From: Bog-473 sp036268485
Lineage (GTDB): Bacteria > Actinomycetota > Acidimicrobiia > Acidimicrobiales > RAAP-2
Length of the DNA stretch: 64,000 nt
Reading direction: 5' to 3'
Assembly (NCBI GenBank): GCA_036268485.1
Contig: DATAUC010000017.1
Span: 11,416 to 75,415 of the forward strand
The notes beneath the pieces were generated by a model, which did no database searches, had not been told where the DNA came from, and was given only the letters and a program-made list of their open reading frames with translations. Numbering within the stretch: position 1 is the first letter of the stretch; every line of letters starts with the position of its first letter. Below are positions 36,179 through 43,918 of this stretch, in pieces. Made by a program: the position numbers and the translations under genes.

Positions 36179-36274
36179 AGCGATGTTGAAGGTTTAATTG
36201 CAAGTTTAGATGTCCATATCCCATAGGACCGCCTACCCGGCGATACGTGGCACAGCGCAAAGTAACTTTGGTTC

Positions 36275-37129
36275 ATGGGAGATTCTGAGCCGGGTCTGTT
36301 CAACATCATCTCGGTGCCGGATGCTTATCGGCAATACCTTCAACCGGCGGTGTTCGATCCATGGGCTCGAGAACTAGTGGCTTTCGTGCCTCTCAGAAAC
36401 GGTGACGTGGTCCTTGACGTCGCGGCAGGTACTGGTGCGGTGGCACGAGCGGCGGCCCCCATCGTCGGACCGGGCGGACGAGTGATCGCCTCCGATGTCA
36501 GCCCGCTCATGCTCGCCGGGGTTGGGCTGGAAGCAACAGATGACCAAGGTCCGGTCGAACTGCTCGAAAGCCCGGCTGACCATCTTTCTTTGCCCGATGG
36601 CATCATCGATGTCGTCTACTGCCAACAGGGGCTGCAGTTCATGTCGGATCGAAACGCCGCCATCACGGAAATGCTCCGAGTTTTGCGCCCAGGTGGCGCT
36701 CTCGGGATCGCCGTCTGGTCTGACGAGGCTCCGCCTGAGCCCTTCGCCACCTACGCTCGCATCCTCCAAGACCACGGCGTTCCCGAGCCATACCCGAACG
36801 CATACGACACCTCGGACGTCACGATGTCGGAGGATGAGATCGAACGCCTGCTGACAACGGCGGATTCCGCGCCGACATCTGTCCGCACGATCGAGGTCCC
36901 CCTCGTTTGGCTTGAGTCCAGATCGGCGGCCTTGGGTATCACCGGATCCACCTACGGGCCTACGGTTGCAGCACTCGGCCAATCCGAACGGGAGGCCGTC
37001 TTCGCCGACATAGAAGAACATGCTGGCGGCGATCCGCCCGTGACCATGCGGGCAGTACTGGGCCGCGCTCTCGCTGGTGGAGTTGCGACCCGGCGTACTG
37101 GGCTCCACTGCAATCCGATATCACCTTGA
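36275..37129 (+). CDS. SAM-dependent methyltransferase
   Basis: A 284-residue class I methyltransferase. Motif I is Val-Val-Leu-Asp-Val-Ala-Ala-Gly-Thr-Gly-Ala near residue 45, followed by Val-Ile-Ala-Ser-Asp-Val-Ser-Pro (motif II). Asp-Val-Val-Tyr-Cys-Gln-Gln-Gly-Leu-Gln (motif IV) is near residue 110 and Leu-Arg-Pro-Gly-Gly-Ala-Leu near residue 133. It belongs to the UbiE/Methyltransf_11 group; the substrate is unknown. It lies alone just right of the insertion sequence, in a segment that looks less GC-biased at third positions than the surrounding core genes. Confidence 0.88.
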   Translation: MGDSEPGLFNIISVPDAYRQYLQPAVFDPWARELVAFVPLRNGDVVLDVAAGTGAVARAAAPIVGPGGRVIASDVSPLMLAGVGLEATDDQGPVELLESPADHLSLPDGIIDVVYCQQGLQFMSDRNAAITEMLRVLRPGGALGIAVWSDEAPPEPFATYARILQDHGVPEPYPNAYDTSDVTMSEDEIERLLTTADSAPTSVRTIEVPLVWLESRSAALGITGSTYGPTVAALGQSEREAVFADIEEHAGGDPPVTMRAVLGRALAGGVATRRTGLHCNPISP

Positions 37130-37149
37130 CGGGCGTCGTTGTACCGGGT

Positions 37150-37542
37150 TCAGCGTGCTGCCGTTGCTTCGATCTCGATCTTGAGCTGTGGAAAGGCCAA
37201 CCGAGTCACTCCGAGAAGTGTAGAAGCCGGGAGATTGTCGCCGAAAAACTCCGATGCAAGTGGTCCGAGCACGGCGATCAACTCGTCGACGTCGGTCGTG
37301 TAGTAGTTGACCTTGACGACGTCAGAGGCGGAGAGTCCAGCCGCCTGCAGGACGGCACCGAGATTCTCAAAGGCCTTTTCCACCTGGTCGCCCATGTCGG
37401 AGGAGGAAGGCGGCGACCCATCTTCTGCGATACCTGTCTGCCCGGAGCAGATGAGAATTCTCTCCGCCCCTCTCACATCTACCGCCTGCGAGAATCCGAA
37501 AGCCTTGGACCACTCCCAAGGGTTGACGTCGGTTCGATCCAT
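37150..37542 (-). CDS. RidA family protein
   Basis: A 130-residue RidA (YjgF/YER057c) homologue, a trimeric enzyme family that hydrolyses reactive enamine/imine intermediates. It keeps Cys-Ser-Gly-Gln-Thr-Gly near residue 34, Asn-Leu-Gly-Ala-Val-Leu-Gln-Ala-Ala-Gly near residue 60, and a C-terminal Lys-Ile-Glu-Ile-Glu-Ala. The usual catalytic Arg before Pro-Ala-Arg is replaced: the sequence reads Leu-Pro-Ala-Ser-Thr, so it belongs to a divergent RidA subgroup and may lack imine deaminase activity. A GAGGAG ribosome-binding site precedes ATG 37542. Confidence 0.85.
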   Translation of the reverse strand: MDRTDVNPWEWSKAFGFSQAVDVRGAERILICSGQTGIAEDGSPPSSSDMGDQVEKAFENLGAVLQAAGLSASDVVKVNYYTTDVDELIAVLGPLASEFFGDNLPASTLLGVTRLAFPQLKIEIEATAAR

Positions 37543-37901
37543 ACAGGTCTCCTCGCTCGCGCGATCCCGTCAGCTGCTGCGACTTTAGCCCTGAAGCTTT
37601 CGGCGACGAAGCGCTGAGAGCGCATTTTGGAATTGGCAGAGCGCTGCGCCCTGTCTAGCCCAACAGCACAACGAAATGGGTGGAACATCACCCGTGCAAA
37701 TCCCTTCAGTGCCGGGTCATAGGCATCGGCTCTGAATCGGACTGCTTATGATCGAGATGCGACGAACTGCCTCCGAGGGCTCGCAACCCATCTGATCCGT
37801 ACTCGGGCGGTGTGGGGTCCGACGGTGATCGGATAGACACACCCCCAATTGTCACTCGAGCTTGGTTCGCGATTTGCCGGTGGCGGTTCAATCAAGCCGC
37901 A
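37543..37901. other. Non-coding gap of 359 bp
   Basis: I see no credible gene, RNA or strong hairpin between the RidA gene and the GNAT gene. Short open frames here lack ribosome-binding sites. It contains the RidA promoter side and the end of the GNAT gene. Composition is mixed and less GC-rich than the core genes. Confidence 0.5.
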
Positions 37902-38681
37902 CTATGGCATTCCAATCTCCGGAGAGATCCAACATGTCCATTCTTCGAGGTTGCGGAATCCAAGTCCTTCGTAGATCGAATACCCCTCGGTGCTCGATTG
38001 CAACCAGGCCGAAGCCGCACCAGACTTGAACGCATCTTCAAGAATGCGAGACGTCAGCGCCGCCCCGTAGCCACGTCGACGACACTCTGGGGGTGTTGCG
38101 ATGTTGAAGACTCCTACAGAGGCATCAATGACTACGCCGAACCCGGTGGACACCGGGTTGCCGTCCACTTCGCCAAGGTAACAATGGACACCGGGCAGGG
38201 CGAGGATTGACGGAGTCATCATTTGAGAAAAGAGCTCCACCGGCGCTTCAAATCCGGCTGCGGCAACCTGCGCATGCATGACAGCCGCATCAGAATCAAG
38301 TTCACGAATTTCTAGCTCAGCTGCTCCCTGCCCGGGGCTGAGTCGATCAGGTTCAGCCAACACCATCAAGGGAATCGAATGAGTCTCCTGGCTCATGCCA
38401 CGGGCCATCGCGACTTCTACAAATTGCGTAGATGCGCCTGGCCTCAATTGAAGGCAATGTGGCAATCCAGTTGCGGCAACTTGGTCCAGAAGTTCGACAA
38501 CCGCATCCACGTCGGCGTCCAATGACTCCATCCACACGCCATTAAGTGTTGGAATCGCAACGCCCGACACGGCGGCCATGACTCCCGGCCCGCTGCTGGT
38601 CCAACCATCGGGATTGGCGGAGGAGAAATATTGCAAGCTCCTAACGAGGGCAGCTGCGGCAGAGTCCGCGTGAGTTGGCAC
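37902..38681 (-). CDS. GNAT family N-acetyltransferase
   Basis: A 259-residue protein. The C-terminal third (about residues 150-250) has the GNAT acetyl-CoA loop, Thr-Pro-Pro-Glu-Cys-Arg-Arg-Arg-Gly-Tyr-Gly-Ala-Ala-Leu. It is followed by a Leu-Gln-Ser-Ser-Thr-Glu-Gly-Tyr strand-helix and a final Tyr-Glu-Gly-Leu-Gly-Phe motif. The N-terminal 130 residues may be a degenerate second GNAT-like domain. The start is a GTG without a clear ribosome-binding site, so a shorter protein is possible. Acceptor unknown. Confidence 0.82.
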   Translation of the reverse strand: MPTHADSAAAALVRSLQYFSSANPDGWTSSGPGVMAAVSGVAIPTLNGVWMESLDADVDAVVELLDQVAATGLPHCLQLRPGASTQFVEVAMARGMSQETHSIPLMVLAEPDRLSPGQGAAELEIRELDSDAAVMHAQVAAAGFEAPVELFSQMMTPSILALPGVHCYLGEVDGNPVSTGFGVVIDASVGVFNIATPPECRRRGYGAALTSRILEDAFKSGAASAWLQSSTEGYSIYEGLGFRNLEEWTCWISPEIGMP

Positions 38682-38892
38682 GGACAGACGTTAACCCCGC
38701 GACCCACTTCTCCGGAGGACTTCCCAAGGCGGGCGTGGTCAAGGTATCCCCGAACTGCGAATTGGGGCGTATCCCAACTGAGCAGATCCCTCCGGGTCTA
38801 TTCACTTTGTTCTGATGCACTTAGGTGCTGCGGGATTGACCGATGCGGGATGGTGTACCCATGTCGGCCGTCGAAGCGGTCTGACGAAGAGC

Positions 38893-39777
38893 TCAGTAGC
38901 CGAGGCGGTTGAGCATCTCGTCGCGGTCCTGCCAGTGCTTCTCCACCTTGACGTGGAGGTCGAGGTAGGCCCCTTCGGGCAACGTTTCGCGCACGGCGAT
39001 GCCGACGGCTTTGAGGATTTCGCCGCCCTTACCGATGACGATCCCCTTTTGCGAATCGCGCTCGACGATGATCTCGCAGCGGATATGGGGCCATTCCCAC
39101 TCGGTGACCCGGCAGGAGATCGAGTGCGGCAGCTCATCGTGGGTCTTAGCCAGGAGTTGCTCGCGCACCAACTCGGCCACCCACAGCGCCTCGGGTGTAT
39201 CGGTGACCACGTCATCGGGGAAGAACGGCGGCCCCTCTTCGAGGTGCTGCACGATGAAGTCGGTCAGGTGCTCGACCCCTTTGCCACTCCGGGCCGAGAC
39301 CGGGAAGTACTCGACATTCTCGGGGTCGTAAATACCCTCGACTGCCGCCTTGGCCGAAAGCAGACGCTCGAGAATCTGCTCGCCGGAGGACTTGTCGATC
39401 TTGTTGATGACTACCATCAACTTGGGGGGCTCTTCGCCGCGCTGCACCTCACGCAGCGAGCGCTCCAGCACGGTGCGGTCACCTGGACCCACCGGAGCGG
39501 TGGCATCGACCAGCACGAGAATCATGTCGACATCGGTCAGCGCGCTGGTGGCCGTCTCGTTCAGGCGAGCGCCCAGCACGCTGCGCGGGCGGTGCAGGCC
39601 GGGCGTGTCGACGAAGACAACTTGCGCATCGGGCCGATGCAGGATCCCCAGTATGCGGTGACGGGTCGTATTGGGGCGTGAGGAGACGATGGAGACCTTG
39701 GTCCCCACCATCTGGTTGACCAGCGTCGACTTGCCCACATTGGGGCGGCCGACCACGGCGACAAATCCCGAGCGCAT
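38893..39777 (-). CDS. era: GTPase Era
   Basis: A 294-residue Era, the GTPase that binds 16S rRNA near its 3' end and helps 30S assembly. G1 is Gly-Arg-Pro-Asn-Val-Gly-Lys-Ser-Thr at residues 10-18, G3 Asp-Thr-Pro-Gly near residue 57, and G4 Asn-Lys-Ile-Asp near residue 123. The C-terminal KH domain has Ile-Val-Ile-Gly-Lys-Gly-Gly near residue 246. It is the last gene of the hrcA-to-era run, 2 bp after the CNNM gene. Confidence 0.96.
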   Translation of the reverse strand: MRSGFVAVVGRPNVGKSTLVNQMVGTKVSIVSSRPNTTRHRILGILHRPDAQVVFVDTPGLHRPRSVLGARLNETATSALTDVDMILVLVDATAPVGPGDRTVLERSLREVQRGEEPPKLMVVINKIDKSSGEQILERLLSAKAAVEGIYDPENVEYFPVSARSGKGVEHLTDFIVQHLEEGPPFFPDDVVTDTPEALWVAELVREQLLAKTHDELPHSISCRVTEWEWPHIRCEIIVERDSQKGIVIGKGGEILKAVGIAVRETLPEGAYLDLHVKVEKHWQDRDEMLNRLGY

Positions 39778-39779
39778 GC

Positions 39780-41093
39780 TCAGTCGTCCATTTCGTCGTC
39801 GTCGCCCGCGGTGGCCAACGCCTCAATGCGCACCCGGCCAATACGACGGCCGCGGACATCGAGGGCGGTCAGACGGAAGCCGTCGACCTCGACCGAATCA
39901 CCCTCGTCGGGCACTCGGCCGACCTGGTCGAGCATGAGCCCCCCGACGGTGTCCCACGTTCCGTGGGGCAGTTGGGCGCCCAGCAGCTCGTCAGCATCGT
40001 CGACGGCGTAGATGGCGCTGACGATGACCGACCCGTCCGCCTGGTGCTCCACGCTCGGTGTCTCGTTGTCGAACTCGTCGACAATTTCACCCACTAGTTC
40101 TTCCAACAGGTCTTCGAGGGTGACCAATCCGGCAGTGCCGCCGTACTCGTCCACCACGATGGCCATATGGAACTTCTCCTCTTGCATTTCGCGCAGGAGA
40201 TCGGCCACCTCTTTGGATTCGGGCACGAACTTGGCCGGCCGAGCCGAGCTCAGCACCGGTTGATCACCCTTGCCCACCCGCTCGGCCCGCACCAGGTCCT
40301 TGGTGTAGGCGATGCCCACGATGTCGTCGATCTGCTGCTCGTGCACCGGGATGCGGCTGTAGCCGGCGGACAGGGCTGCCTCGAGCGCCACGGTCACCGT
40401 GATGTCGGCTTCCACCGTGACCATGTCGGGTCGCGGCACCATGACCTCACGGGTCACCGTGTCGCCGAAGTCGATCACCGAATGGATAAAGGCTCGTTCT
40501 TCCCCCTCGATCACGTTCTCCTCATGGGCCACGTCCGCCATAGCCTTGAGTTCGGAGTCGGTGATGTACGACGGGCGGATGCCGTCGTCGTCCTGGCTAC
40601 CCGACTGGCCGATCAAGAGGTTGGCCATCCCGATCAGGATGGACGACACGAAATGGATGGGCGGGAAGCGGACCAGCGTGGTGACGATCGGCGCGCTGAA
40701 CAACGCGGCGCGCTCTGGATTGTGCACGGCCCAGTTCTTGGGTACGGCCTCGAAGAAGACGAAGATCACCACGACCTCGAACACCGAACCAACCAGTACG
40801 CCGATGCCCCCGAGGAGGTGCTCGGCCACGATGCTGACCAGGCTGGCCGACACCAGCTGGCAAATGAGGACGAGGAGCAGGATCGGGTTGAGGAACTGAG
40901 CCGGTTGCTCCACCAGCCGGGCCAGCGTGCGGGCCCCGCGTCGCTTGGCGTCGACCAGCGACTTGGCCTTGATCCGGTTCATCCGCACCAGGCTGGTCTC
41001 GGCCAGGGCCAACATGCCCGAGGCCACCAGCAGGATGACGATGACGACGACGAGCAGCCCGTCCTCGGTGTGAAACCCAGCGGCGGCGATCAA
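39780..41093 (-). CDS. CNNM/CorC-type membrane protein with CBS domains
   Basis: A 437-residue protein with three or four N-terminal helices (DUF21/CNNM domain), including Ala-Glu-Thr-Ser-Leu-Val-Arg near residue 32. A CBS pair lies at about residues 215-335 and a C-terminal CorC_HlyC domain ends Asp-Asp-Glu-Met-Asp-Asp. The family is linked to magnesium or cobalt export; the old hemolysin label is misleading. It overlaps ybeY by 4 bp and lies between ybeY and era, the order typical of actinobacteria. Confidence 0.9.
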   Translation of the reverse strand: MIAAAGFHTEDGLLVVVIVILLVASGMLALAETSLVRMNRIKAKSLVDAKRRGARTLARLVEQPAQFLNPILLLVLICQLVSASLVSIVAEHLLGGIGVLVGSVFEVVVIFVFFEAVPKNWAVHNPERAALFSAPIVTTLVRFPPIHFVSSILIGMANLLIGQSGSQDDDGIRPSYITDSELKAMADVAHEENVIEGEERAFIHSVIDFGDTVTREVMVPRPDMVTVEADITVTVALEAALSAGYSRIPVHEQQIDDIVGIAYTKDLVRAERVGKGDQPVLSSARPAKFVPESKEVADLLREMQEEKFHMAIVVDEYGGTAGLVTLEDLLEELVGEIVDEFDNETPSVEHQADGSVIVSAIYAVDDADELLGAQLPHGTWDTVGGLMLDQVGRVPDEGDSVEVDGFRLTALDVRGRRIGRVRIEALATAGDDDEMDD

Positions 41094-41602
41094 CGCTCCG
41101 ACACCTGGGTCCGGTAGAAACGGGCCAGGAGCTGCTGCTCGAGCGCTTCCATGCGCTCGGCCTCGGCATCCACTTCGTGGTCCATCCCCAGGAGATGGAG
41201 CAGCCCGTGGACGACCAGAAGGGCGATCTCGTCCTCGAACGTGGCCTCGTGCTCGACGGCGTTGCGGGCCGCCACGGCGGGACAGATCACCACGTCCCCG
41301 AGGAGCACCAGCGCGCCCTCTTCGGGCGAGGTGCCCGGTCCGCTCCCTCCCACGTCGGGGGAGCGCCCGGTCGGACCGGGGTCGTCCTCAATCGGAAATG
41401 ACAGGACGTCGGTCGGTCCGCTCTTGCCTAGGTACTGCTCGTTCAGGGCGGCGATCGAGTCCTCGTCAATGAAGAGGAGGGAGACCTCGGTCTCGCCCTT
41501 GACCCCCCTGGCCAGGAGGACCTGCTTCGTCAGCTCGGCCCAGCGAGCCACCTCAATGGGTTGATCCTCTTGCTCGTCCGCGGCGAAGACATCGATGCTC
41601 AC
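41090..41602 (-). CDS. ybeY: rRNA maturation endonuclease YbeY
   Basis: A 170-residue zinc RNase involved in 16S rRNA 3' processing and ribosome quality control. The zinc motif is His-Gly-Leu-Leu-His-Leu-Leu-Gly-Met-Asp-His near residue 132. The Gly-Pro-Thr-Asp-Val-Leu-Ser-Phe-Pro motif near residue 62 is also typical. It overlaps phoH upstream and the CNNM gene downstream by 4 bp each, so all are translated together. Confidence 0.95.
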   Translation of the reverse strand: MSIDVFAADEQEDQPIEVARWAELTKQVLLARGVKGETEVSLLFIDEDSIAALNEQYLGKSGPTDVLSFPIEDDPGPTGRSPDVGGSGPGTSPEEGALVLLGDVVICPAVAARNAVEHEATFEDEIALLVVHGLLHLLGMDHEVDAEAERMEALEQQLLARFYRTQVSER

Positions 41603-42564
41603 AGGGAAGCGCTCGCCCGCCCTTCGGCGATCTCATAGGCATCGACGATGTCAGCCACGATCTTGTGGCGCACGATGTCGCGGCGGCTCATGTGCACGAA
41701 GGCGATGTCCTCCACCCCACCCAGCACGGGCTCGAGTCCGACCAGCCCCGATCGCCCGCCGGCCACGTCGATCTGCGTCACGTCGCCGGTGACCACGCAC
41801 TTGGAGCCGAACCCAATGCGGGTCAGGAACATCTTCATCTGCTCGGGTGACGTGTTCTGCGCCTCATCGAGAATGATGAAGGCGTTGTTGAGCGTGCGCC
41901 CTCGCATGAAGGCTAGGGGTGCCACTTCAATGGTGCCCCGATCCAGCAGGCGCTGGGCCCCTTCGGGCTCGAGCAGGTCGTAAAGAGCGTCGTAGAGCGG
42001 GCGCAGGTAGGGGTCGACCTTGGCCATAAGGTCGCCCGGCAGGAAGCCCAGGCGCTCGCCGGCCTCGACGGCCGGTCGGGTCAAGATGATGCGGGACACC
42101 TGCCGGGTCTGCAGCGCGTGCACCGCCTGGGCCACCGCCAGATATGACTTGCCGGTACCGGCGGGACCGATGCCGAAGGTGATGATGTTCTGCGAGATGG
42201 CGTCGGTGTACTTCTTCTGGCCCGCCGTGTTGGGGCGCACCGTCTTGCCGGTGGCCGAACGCACCACTTCGGAGCGCAGCACTTCACTGGGTCGTACGTC
42301 GTCGCGCATCATGTCGATCGTGCGCGACATGGTGGAGGCGTCGAGGACCTGACCCGCCTGGAGCAGAAGGACGGCCTCATCGAAGAGGCGGACGACCCGG
42401 TCAGCGTCCGGCCCCTCCACTGTTATCCGGTTGCCCTGCACGGAGATGCGCTCGTCGGGAAAGGCGTGCTCGACCTGTCGGAGGAGTTCGTCGCGAGTGC
42501 CGAGCAGCCCGGCCATGAGATGGTTGCCGGGAACCAGGCATTCAGCGTGAGTAGTTGTCGTCAT
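41599..42564 (-). CDS. phoH: PhoH family ATPase
   Basis: A 321-residue P-loop protein. An N-terminal KH-like segment (about residues 30-90) is followed by the PhoH ATPase core. Walker A is Gly-Pro-Ala-Gly-Thr-Gly-Lys-Ser near residue 134, and Walker B Ile-Ile-Leu-Asp-Glu-Ala-Gln-Asn near residue 230. Thr-Gly-Asp-Val-Thr-Gln-Ile-Asp follows. Bacterial PhoH proteins paired with YbeY are thought to act in RNA processing. Both flanking genes overlap it by 4 bp. Confidence 0.94.
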   Translation of the reverse strand: MTTTTHAECLVPGNHLMAGLLGTRDELLRQVEHAFPDERISVQGNRITVEGPDADRVVRLFDEAVLLLQAGQVLDASTMSRTIDMMRDDVRPSEVLRSEVVRSATGKTVRPNTAGQKKYTDAISQNIITFGIGPAGTGKSYLAVAQAVHALQTRQVSRIILTRPAVEAGERLGFLPGDLMAKVDPYLRPLYDALYDLLEPEGAQRLLDRGTIEVAPLAFMRGRTLNNAFIILDEAQNTSPEQMKMFLTRIGFGSKCVVTGDVTQIDVAGGRSGLVGLEPVLGGVEDIAFVHMSRRDIVRHKIVADIVDAYEIAEGRASASL

Positions 42565-42917
42565 GCGAGTGCGAAGTGTCCTTTGAGTGGTTGGCCACCA
42601 AGCACATGGAGGTGAAGGTGGGGAATGGTGTTCATGGAATCTGGTCCAACGTTGAAAATGAGTCGATAACCCCGGTCGGGCCCAGCCACGCCGGCTTGCT
42701 CGGCCACGGCACGGGCCGCCAGCAACATGTCGGCCAGAACCGGTCCGTCGGATTCGACCACCTCTGAGGCGTCGGTGATGTGGCGCTTCGGAATGACAAG
42801 TACATGGAGCGGCGCCGCCGGCGAGATGTCCTTGAAGGCCAAGGTCGTCTCAGTTTCGTGCACGATCTCGGACGGCACGGTGCCGGCGACTATGCCGCAG
42901 AAGAGGCAGTCGGTCAT
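42561..42917 (-). CDS. HIT-family nucleotide-binding protein
   Basis: A 118-residue HIT protein starting at ATG 42917, which overlaps the upstream HTH stop. It has the N-terminal Cys-Leu-Phe-Cys-Gly-Ile zinc knuckle and the C-terminal triad His-Leu-His-Leu-His-Val-Leu-Gly-Gly, which binds the nucleotide phosphate. Such Hint-like enzymes hydrolyse AMP-lysine-type phosphoramidates. It is coupled to phoH. The longer open frame upstream runs through the HTH gene and is not real. Confidence 0.93.
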   Translation of the reverse strand: MTDCLFCGIVAGTVPSEIVHETETTLAFKDISPAAPLHVLVIPKRHITDASEVVESDGPVLADMLLAARAVAEQAGVAGPDRGYRLIFNVGPDSMNTIPHLHLHVLGGQPLKGHFALA

Positions 42918-43147
42918 GCCTCGACGTCGCTGCCCTTCAAGGGGGGATAGAGGTGTTCGAGTTGGCCCGGCTGAATACGGCAAGTCTCGACAAACGCATC
43001 GATATCGGCCGTCTTGAGTCGAATCACCCTGCCGAACTTATAGGCCGCCAGGTCACCCTCGTCAATGAACCGGTAGAGGCTGCGCAAGGTGATGCCGAGG
43101 CGGGCCGCCGCATCCTTTGTCCCCAGCCAGGGTTGCTCATCAGTCAC
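42914..43147 (-). CDS. Small excisionase/BldC-type HTH DNA-binding protein
   Basis: A 77-residue protein with a MerR-like helix-turn-helix: Gly-Thr-Lys-Asp-Ala-Ala-Ala-Arg-Leu-Gly-Ile-Thr, then Leu-Tyr-Arg-Phe-Ile-Asp-Glu-Gly-Asp-Leu, then Lys-Phe-Gly-Arg-Val-Ile-Arg-Leu. This is the excisionase/BldC layout. There is no integrase or phage gene nearby; instead it overlaps rsmE (GTGA) and the HIT gene (4 bp), so it is a fixed member of this core operon. It may be a local transcription factor. The GTG start is chosen because it gives the bare domain. Confidence 0.82.
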   Translation of the reverse strand: MTDEQPWLGTKDAAARLGITLRSLYRFIDEGDLAAYKFGRVIRLKTADIDAFVETCRIQPGQLEHLYPPLKGSDVEA

Positions 43148-43914
43148 GAGGGGGGTGCTCCCACTGCCGCCACCGTACCGGTCCGCAGCGACACCATAAG
43201 GGCACCGGCCGTGACCGCCGCCGTCTCGGCCCGCAGGACGCTCAACCCGAAGCCGACGGTCGGCAATCCAGATTCCAGTTCCTCCGTGCTCCAGCCGCCT
43301 TCGGGACCGACGGCTACCACCTGGTGGCTCTCGCGTGGTCGGTCTCCGCTCAGCTGAGCCAGCACCACCTGCCCCGGGCCGGCCAGCCCGGCCAGATCGT
43401 CGAAACGCACCACCTCGGTGACAGTCGGCAACCAGACGCGGCGGCACTGGCCGGCCGCCTCCCGGGCCACCCGGCGCAGCCGTTCGACCGCTTTGGTCCC
43501 CCGGTCTCCCTCCCAGCGGACCACGCTGCGATCGCTAATCAGAGGAACGATGCGGTCGACCCCGAGTTCGGTGAGCTTCTGCACCACCCATTCGGGACGC
43601 TCGCCCTTGGTGGGGGCGAAGGCCACGGTCAGCACGGGCGACGCCGGCGTCTCGAACTGGACGGTGCCATCGCCCCCGGGACCGGCTGCCTCGCTCACGG
43701 GCTCGAGTGCACTGCCTTCGGCACCAGTCCAACGGGTGCGGACCCAGTGGCCGAGCCCGTCCGCGGCAATGACCTCTTCGCCGGCACGCAGGCGCAAGAC
43801 CCGGCTCAGATGGTGGGCATCGTCCGCGGCCAGGAGGGGCTGCGCCGGATCCTCGACAAAGACCTGGCTGGCCGCCGCGGCGCGTACCGACACGGCGGCG
43901 TACTCGGCCGGCAT
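43144..43914 (-). CDS. rsmE: 16S rRNA (uracil-1498-N3)-methyltransferase RsmE
   Basis: A 256-residue SPOUT methyltransferase that modifies U1498 of 16S rRNA. It has an N-terminal PUA-like domain with His-His-Leu-Ser-Arg-Val-Leu-Arg near residue 33, then Lys-Leu-Thr-Glu-Leu-Gly-Val-Asp near residue 115. The knot motif is Val-Gly-Pro-Glu-Gly-Gly-Trp-Ser near residue 205, and Leu-Arg-Ala-Glu-Thr-Ala near residue 230. ATG 43914 lies 4 bp after dnaJ; the longer frame enters dnaJ. Confidence 0.94.
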   Translation of the reverse strand: MPAEYAAVSVRAAAASQVFVEDPAQPLLAADDAHHLSRVLRLRAGEEVIAADGLGHWVRTRWTGAEGSALEPVSEAAGPGGDGTVQFETPASPVLTVAFAPTKGERPEWVVQKLTELGVDRIVPLISDRSVVRWEGDRGTKAVERLRRVAREAAGQCRRVWLPTVTEVVRFDDLAGLAGPGQVVLAQLSGDRPRESHQVVAVGPEGGWSTEELESGLPTVGFGLSVLRAETAAVTAGALMVSLRTGTVAAVGAPPS

Positions 43915-43918
43915 CGGC

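Larger units (their letters stand above)
34381..36204. mobile_element. Complete insertion sequence, two divergent genes
   Basis: The element is about 1.82 kb. Its ends carry matching inverted repeats: CTTGCAATTAAACC at 34381-34394 and its complement at 36191-36204. The left end fits a second copy at 63865, whose 136 visible bases are identical, and the two copies diverge just outside base 34381. It encodes a DUF6788-type protein on the minus strand and a DDE transposase on the plus strand. I find no target-site duplication (left flank ends CTGAA, right flank begins TTTAG). It sits upstream of purL and separates it from a methyltransferase, RidA and GNAT segment. Confidence 0.9.

Noticed and set aside
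42914..43147. Prophage excisionase
   Set aside because: No integrase, attachment repeats or phage genes nearby, and the gene is translationally coupled to rsmE and the HIT gene.
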